From assembly GCF_030272615.1 (NCBI RefSeq), contig NC_081412.1, positions 697,372,156-697,436,155 on the forward strand: a stretch of 64,000 bases of DNA, written 5' to 3'. Positions 58,701 to 64,000 of this stretch are shown here, in pieces. Numbering within the stretch: the first letter of the stretch is position 1; each line of letters starts with the position of its first letter. The DNA is from Cryptomeria japonica (lineage: Eukaryota > Streptophyta > Pinopsida > Cupressales > Cupressaceae). The position numbers and the translations under genes are program-made. The notes under the pieces are model-generated. The model did not search any database. It saw nothing but the letters and a program-made list of their open reading frames with translations, and was not told the origin of the DNA.

Positions 58701-59775
58701 AAAAAATAAACTGGAGAAACAAATAGAAAAGTTACAGGCAGACCTGGAAAACAAAAAAATCAAGGAGGAAAGCAACAAATAGCAAGTGCAATGATTTACA
58801 GAAAAGGATAAAAAATTCAGGCTCTGCAGTAGAAATTGTAGAGTAGGAGAAGATGGATGTAGAATTGAAGGACCTGACAGAAAAACTGGCTAAAAGCAGT
58901 AAACAATTTGATGAGGAAAGAACCAGTTTTCAAAAATTATACAAAAGTTATGAGTCTGCTGCTGCCGAAATGAGAAAATTACAGGACCTATTGGATCATG
59001 GGAAGGAAAAAGAAAAACATTTGCAAGAGGAAGTAGAGGAAGAAAGAAAAAAATGTGCACAAACGAAAGAAGACCCGCAAAATGCAAATGATAAAATAAA
59101 AACTTTGGAGGATAATGCACAAGAAAACATTTGACGGAAAATAATGCAGAGGAGTGACAAGTTGTGTGAATGGTTTCAATTGACTAAAAGTCTGAGACTA
59201 ATTTATATGAAAATCAAAGGGCACTATGAGAAGAGCACAAATGTTTATTCAAAAGAGGATATGGCAAAAAGGATTCTGAAAGTAGTCTACAGTTCTAGTG
59301 ACAACTACTTGGCATCCAAGGGAATTAAGAGTCACATTAGTGCCACAGTTAAACATCATCTATCATTCAAAAATGCCAGAAGCTAAGGGAAACATCAGAA
59401 GTTATGGAAAATTGGCAAAAAAAGATCTTGAAGCTATAAGAAAAGAAAAATAATTTGACTAAACTTGGTTTGCCTAAGACCGTTGACCCATCAAATAAAT
59501 TCATTAGAGAAGAAGCTTACAAAAAAAGTATGGAGATAAAAATGAAGTCTGATTAAGACTTGCTTCCAAAGGACACAACTCCCCAAAGCTTTCTGGAATT
59601 CATCCAACCATTTACAACTCTAAATTCGGTATTGGATGAAACAGTGATGTCAAGTAAATATTCTACATATGGAATGTTGACGAAGTTGGAGTTGACTTTC
59701 CATAGTTTACAGAATATTGACCTTCCATTAGACGAAGAGTGGAGCACCCTACAAAAACTAGCACATGAATCTTAA
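55724..59775 (+). pseudogene. Large single-frame coding relic with G-patch-like motif and coiled coil
   Basis: From ATG 55724 the same reading frame runs to 59386, cut only by stops (56816, 56833, 57200, 57293, 57446, 57974, 58724, 58836, 59132). A last part in another frame ends at 59775, for about 1350 codons in all. The first 365 codons are open: 'LVKTPGFTDEYHDIYNPS', 'VVLDQ'-like core near 56270, 'IGHIVKSMQKQLLMIKKGS' with 'TLRFSSYLCYLLLSKY' (56450-56560), and a Cys-containing end. Near 57680 'VEKTGFEGGGLGPRGEGIW' has G-patch spacing. A Gly/Ser/Thr/Pro-rich region follows (57760-58340), then a coiled coil (58850-59130: 'KLYKSYESAAAEMRKLQDLL'). Most stops are TAG or TGA. The layout (globular, disordered, coiled coil, followed by TATA repeats) recalls the E LTR ORF. 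Family not recognised. Confidence 0.65.
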
Positions 59776-59847
59776 GAATCATAGTATGTATTGCACAATT
59801 TTCTTCTTTTACTCTTAATTTCAAGGTTTTATGTTTTTTCTATTTTC

Positions 59848-60000
59848 TATTTTGCTAATCCAACCTATGAATGTATGATGCACTCGCTATTGCTATTTTG
59901 CTAATCTAGCCTATGAATCTATTTTATGAATAGGGAAAAACCAGCGCTCGTTATTGCTATTTTGCTAATCCAGCCTATGAATTTATGATGCAGAGTGCAA
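59848..60000 (+). repeat. Three-copy short repeat downstream of the coding relic
   Basis: 'ttttgctaatc(c/t)a(a/g)cctatgaat' occurs near 59850, 59896 and 59960, the last two after 'cg(c/t)tattgcta'. A weaker fourth copy ('ttgctaatacggcctgtg') lies near 60190. Confidence 0.75.
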
Positions 60001-60284
60001 AACTTCAGCCAGTAAATTTGTATTCTCAAATTCTCCCTTGCTTTAACATTTATGCATTTCTCTATTTATGATTAGTAGGTTTTAGGCACTGCTATTATCT
60101 ATGTTTAATTTTTCATGGCATGAATTAATATTTAATTTTGAACTCTGTTTTTTGAATAGGAGACATCAAACATGTAGCAGATGTTAAATTGCTAATACGG
60201 CCTGTGATGGCCATATAAATCTATGCCGAGTTTGTGATTTTGATGTTCAGTCTTCACATGTGCAAACTTGCAATTTGACCTGAA

Positions 60285-60500
60285 GCTGTTGTTGCTCCCT
60301 TGTTTCTATAAAAGGGAATTTAGGGTCATTTGCAAAGGGTTCTAAAACTTTGTATTCACTTATGCATGGACATTGGAGAATCACACAGGAGCTGTTGTTG
60401 CTCGCTTGTTTCTATAAAAGGGAATTCAGGGTCATTTGCAAAGGGTTCTGAAACTTTGTATTCACTTTTGCAATTTGCATGGAGAATCACACAAATTGGT
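60285..60500 (+). promoter_or_regulatory. 106-bp tandem duplication carrying TATA boxes
   Basis: 'gctgttgttgctc' starts at 60285 and 60391, each copy including TATAAAAG (60307-60314, 60413-60420) and 'gtcatttgcaaagggttct'. The surrounding text resembles the promoter region of E LTRs ('ttctataaa', 'gaatttgg', 'tcatttgtaagggt'), suggesting a related LTR promoter. Confidence 0.6.
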
Positions 60501-60934
60501 GTATTACTATTGAATGAATTGTATCATATGGCTATATTTTGAAAGAATTAATGACAATCTAAGTTATCGACATGTGTATTACTATTGGATGAATTGTATC
60601 ATATGGTTCTGAAATATATCACACAGATTTGAGACTCAAACATGTATAAATAAACAATAAACATCTTTGTATCAATAAACACATTATGGTTTTTTTTTTA
60701 TTATTCTATTTTAAATTTGGAAATAGAAGGTTGAAAAATACAATTACAAATCAATATTAAATTCTAATTGCAAAAAGTAATATGCTTTTGTAATATGAAT
60801 GATGAGATACAGTAATAAGATTAATAAATACCACTCTCTTACAGTTGGCATTCATCCTCATCAAATTCAGAGCTTTCTTGATTCTTGTTTGTGGTTTGAG
60901 TTTCTTCACTCTGAGTCTACATACCTTCACCAAA
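60501..60934. other. Gap between the coding relic and hAT gene
   Basis: 'tgtattactattg(a/g)atgaattgtatcatatgg' occurs twice (60499 and 60574, described here in pieces), extending the duplications upstream. The rest is A/T rich without a gene. Confidence 0.5.
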
Positions 60935-63284
60935 CTACATCTCAATGCTACCAGTAGGTCCAGTACATGGGGCAATATTCCCACTAGCACTTTGGTTTGA
61001 AGTGTTGCCCAAACCTTTTCTTTCACATTTCGACCTCCAGATTTGCAGTGCCCTATCATAAGGAAAAGTGTGGACATCATACCTAGATGTATAGAGCCTC
61101 AAGCAATTTTCCAAATTTTTGTCTAGTTTGTTTCTTAGCTTTGATTTTAGGAACCCCAAAGCACTGAAAACTCTCTCATCTTCCACCGAACACAATATCA
61201 TGGTAAGATATAAATCAGCAAGCTTCACATATTTTGGCATTGAATCACGTAACATTTTGTTCTTAGCTATAGTTTTCCAAATCCTTGTTATTGATCCCTC
61301 TTCACGGGGGTTCTCCATTTTGGCATATTGTTCTCTCATAGTGTATGCAAAATGAGATGATTGCTCTCGAAGATGAGTTTCATCTAATATTCTATTTATA
61401 GTTACTCCATTCAATTCTCTGGGTGTGCAAAATTGTTTTATCAAAATCAATAGCTTACTTCGAAAATCAAATGCAATGTTGAGGCTCCAATAATGAGGAA
61501 ACACAATAGACATGGCTTCGAGAAGGTTGTTAGGAGGGAATCTGCATCTAATTTGTGAGGAAAGATCATATGCAATTTTCTTCACAGAAGTAGTTACAGT
61601 TTCAACAATCTTGTTGAAATCTTCCCTTGTAACTCTTGCTAGTTTCTTCCTGGGGCACTTTCCTGGTTCCTCGAGGTCGACCATGGCATAGAAGTGCATT
61701 GGTATCTCAACTCCCCATACATTTGCACATACCTCCCCATCTGCACTGATTTGTAAAAAGTTATCAGGATTGTTCAAATTTGCGAGTGTCCGCCACTTAA
61801 CAAATTTTTCATCAAATAGTGTTGGTTGATTTCGATAGAGATTGTTGAGGGTCATGCATGTCATCTTACGCATCATAGCATATTCTGCAATATACAGAGC
61901 TCTCTTTTTGGGTAGCCTTCATAATATTTGTCATTTCCTCTAGCATGGGCAGAAGAGCTGCTAAAGTTAAGAGTGTCTCTAAATTACTTAACCTACGAAG
62001 AAGTTCAGGAAATTTTGGTTGATTTGATTCGTCACGAGTTGTGTGAAATAGTCCAATCAAGGATGGATATTCTGAAAACACTCGATGCTCTGGACCATCC
62101 AAAGAGATCCATCTGGTATCATTATCCTTGAGAAGCTTGTTCCCATCAGTTATTCCATCAGCAAAGTGTTGAAATTCCATAAATCGCTTGGGACTTCGAC
62201 AGAAGTGTGAGTAGAGCTCTATGATTAAAATTTTAATTTTTTTAACCGAAGCAAACTTGCTCACAATTCCAAAAGCTAGATTCATTCTGTGAGCCATGTA
62301 GTCAATTGCAGTAATGTACGGTGCAAATGAATTTTCAATCTTTGTACAAAGACCGTTCCTGTGACCTTGCATTACTGAAGCTCCATCTGCTCCAACACAA
62401 ACCAATTTTTGAGCTATCATCATATCATCCATACCTCCATATTCAATTAAACTTCTTTTTACTAGTTGAAATAAATTTTTCATTGTCGCACTCTCCTTCA
62501 TTTTAGCAACAGATAGTAGATGAGGTTGGCGGGTATGATTCTTTATGGTATAAACATGCATGCATACCCATGAAGTATTGTCTACTATCGTAACTTCGTC
62601 TAAAGAAAATGTAATAAACTTTGACTCTCTTATTTTTCCTTTACATCTTCTTTTTCAACCTCAGCAAGACAACTTGCCCATTCCCATCCACTGTTTACTG
62701 ACCAGTGTCTATTAGGATAGTTAGGAACTTTCAAAAAGTGTAATAAACCACTAATTGATGGGAAATTTGTCATTACACGCCCTCTACTCAAAATATAAAA
62801 AACAACGCTTAACTGGACAGCTTTTCCCAGCTGTTCTATTTGCATTGCTTTTCCAAAAACATCTTCAATAGAACCTTTAACTTCAGTAGGCTTTGTCTGT
62901 ATTTTCTCATGAAAAGAATACTCTTCGGCATTCCTCACATGCTTACATTCCTCCTTTGTTTTCCATCTTATCACTGATTTTTCAACCCTGTCTATCATTT
63001 GTTTTTCATAAACTTTACCCATACGCTTTTCTATGGTGTCAAATTTTAGCTACAACCTAATTTCCTTGTTATGTTTCTAAGTGCAAATCTTACACCTACA
63101 TTCTATTGGAGGCTCACCTTCAATTGGATTCTCCATTGGTTCAATGAATGGATACTTTGATGCCCAATTAATTTGAAAATTCCTCACTGGCATATCCCAC
63201 TCCCGATCCTTTTTTGATATGGCTTTTCTTTTCCCCTTCTGTGTATTATCATCAATGGCATATTGATAACTTAATGATGAATGA
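60935..63284 (-). pseudogene. hAT-superfamily transposase, decayed and 5'-interrupted
   Basis: Minus strand. The N-terminal part (63220-62970) shows a TTF-type zinc finger remnant ('ECRCKIC', stop, 'KFDTIEKRMGK'). Next is 'VFGKAMQIEQLGKAVQLS'. 'SFLDEVTI'-like sequence with 'SWVCMHVYTI' follows a frameshift near 62640. The catalytic-core Asp region is 'VCVGADGASVMQGHRNG' (near 62400) with 'MAHRMNLAFGI'. The hAT C-terminal dimerisation region is 'SVEDERVFSALGFLKSKLRNKL' (quoted in part; near 61190-61130). The stop lies at 60935. A second frameshift in an A-run near 61905 and stops in the zinc finger inactivate it. Enzymes of this group cut and paste DNA with 8-bp duplications; the closest style is the TTF-finger/ZNF862-like branch. 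The frame stays open to 63284, where an LTR begins. No terminal inverted repeats were found. Confidence 0.82.
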
Positions 63285-64000
63285 ATAGTACCAAACCAGT
63301 ACGAAGAGGGGGGGGGTGAATCAGTACAGGCAAAAACTCAACCTTAAACCGGTTTGTCAACTAACACTTATGTACTGGCAGACAAATAGCAGCACCGGTC
63401 CTTCAACAGAGTTCAACCGGCAAAACCTAGTGTAACTAAGACAAGCAAAGACCGGTTGACACTTATCTTCTCATATAATCTAACTCTTCATTCCCATTTC
63501 ACTCTAATGCATGAATAGGCAATCTACCATCAAAGATGTACATATTACAACAAGATCAACATGCATCACCACTTAATCAGAAAACAATCATAACATCACA
63601 TGAAGAAAACATCACACATGACACACATATTTTTCACGTGGAAACCCAACTGGGAAAAACCATGGTGGGGATGAATACCCACAAGCTTGTTTTCGAACTC
63701 TTTGGAAGTCCGCTCTATTAGGAGCCTTGTCCAGTTAAAGACAGATACAATAGGTTCTGTTAGGAACTGATCCTGTTAGGGATCACCCAGTTAAGGGATG
63801 GCTACAATACCTGGTTAAGTGTTAAACCCTATTAAGGGTACCTTGTTAGAGGATTTCAAGAACTCAATAGCTAAAGGATATCAATGACTCAGTAGCTTCG
63901 AGTTACCCTGTTAGAGGATTTTCAATAAGCCAGTTAAGGCTACCCTGTTAGGGGATTTCACAATTGTTGAAGTAGTTAAAGATCAACAGGTATATCAATG
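63285..64000 (-). repeat. Partial LTR, C/G-type, running past the window end
   Basis: Starts 'tagtaccaaacc'. 'ggggtgaatcagtac' (63317) is shared with element C LTRs. 'acgtggaaaccca' with 'gggaaaaaccatggtgggg' (63637-63670) is the reverse complement of the motif in LTRs 22364 and 45418. Phrases 'taccctgttag(a/g)ggattt' recur near 63839, 63912 and 63943, as in element C. The hAT frame ends at its left edge, so it is a 3' LTR or solo LTR inserted there; the body, if any, lies beyond 64000. Confidence 0.7.

Overview
The window is plant nuclear DNA, AT-rich and packed with nested LTR retrotransposons in several stages of decay. No intact host gene, tRNA, rRNA or CRISPR array is visible. The size and layering of the elements, and their pairing with a decayed hAT transposase, suggest a large seed-plant genome, probably a gymnosperm. 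That is inference; no host gene is present to confirm it.

Layer 1 (1-13884): the 3' end of an old Ty3/gypsy chromovirus (integrase 1215-2231, chromodomain 13206-13446, partial 3' LTR from 13447) is split by element B (2232-13200, 5-bp target duplication ATAGG). Excising B restores the chromovirus reading frame. Element B holds element C (3118-11088), a complete minus-strand LTR element with two 1162-bp LTRs, a perfect CAAAA duplication, an initiator-Met PBS and a polypurine tract. C encodes a coiled-coil gag with many zinc knuckles and a second ORF of about 1050 codons, but no protease, integrase or reverse transcriptase.

Layer 2 (13885-43300): element D, a gag-only LTR element (LTRs 13885-15030 and 42177-43300), is split by element E (16308-39391, target duplication GGATG; D's frame is restored exactly on excision). 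E is a Tat-like Ty3/gypsy element coding gag, protease, an RNase H of the additional type, reverse transcriptase, RNase H and integrase in 26297-33064, all broken. Its LTRs are about 5.9 kb when their indels are allowed for. Each LTR carries its own ORF of about 1200 codons, with a TATA box, an apparent intron and a cluster of dyad-symmetric repeats upstream. The 5' LTR has swollen to 9.9 kb by a 1263-bp tandem duplication and by insertion of F, the 3' part of an element related to C.

Layer 3 (43301-50450): a probable solo LTR (43430-43965), then element G (LTR 45418-46363, gag, ORF2). G's second ORF is clearly homologous to that of C. C, F and G therefore form one family of pol-less elements defined by a conserved protein of unknown role.

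Layer 4 (50450-64000): two unrecognised decayed ORFs facing each other (51432-51959 plus, 52727-53440 minus); a tandem array with a period of roughly 300 bp (54022-55215); a coding relic of about 1350 codons (55724-59775) with a G-patch-like motif and a coiled coil, kept in one frame for 3.66 kb but cut by stops; a decayed hAT transposase on the minus strand (60935-63284); and part of another LTR (63285-64000).

The most unusual content is (a) giant LTRs that carry their own long ORF, and (b) the family of pol-less elements with a shared second ORF. If functional copies exist, both would depend on proteins supplied by other elements or have roles not yet described.
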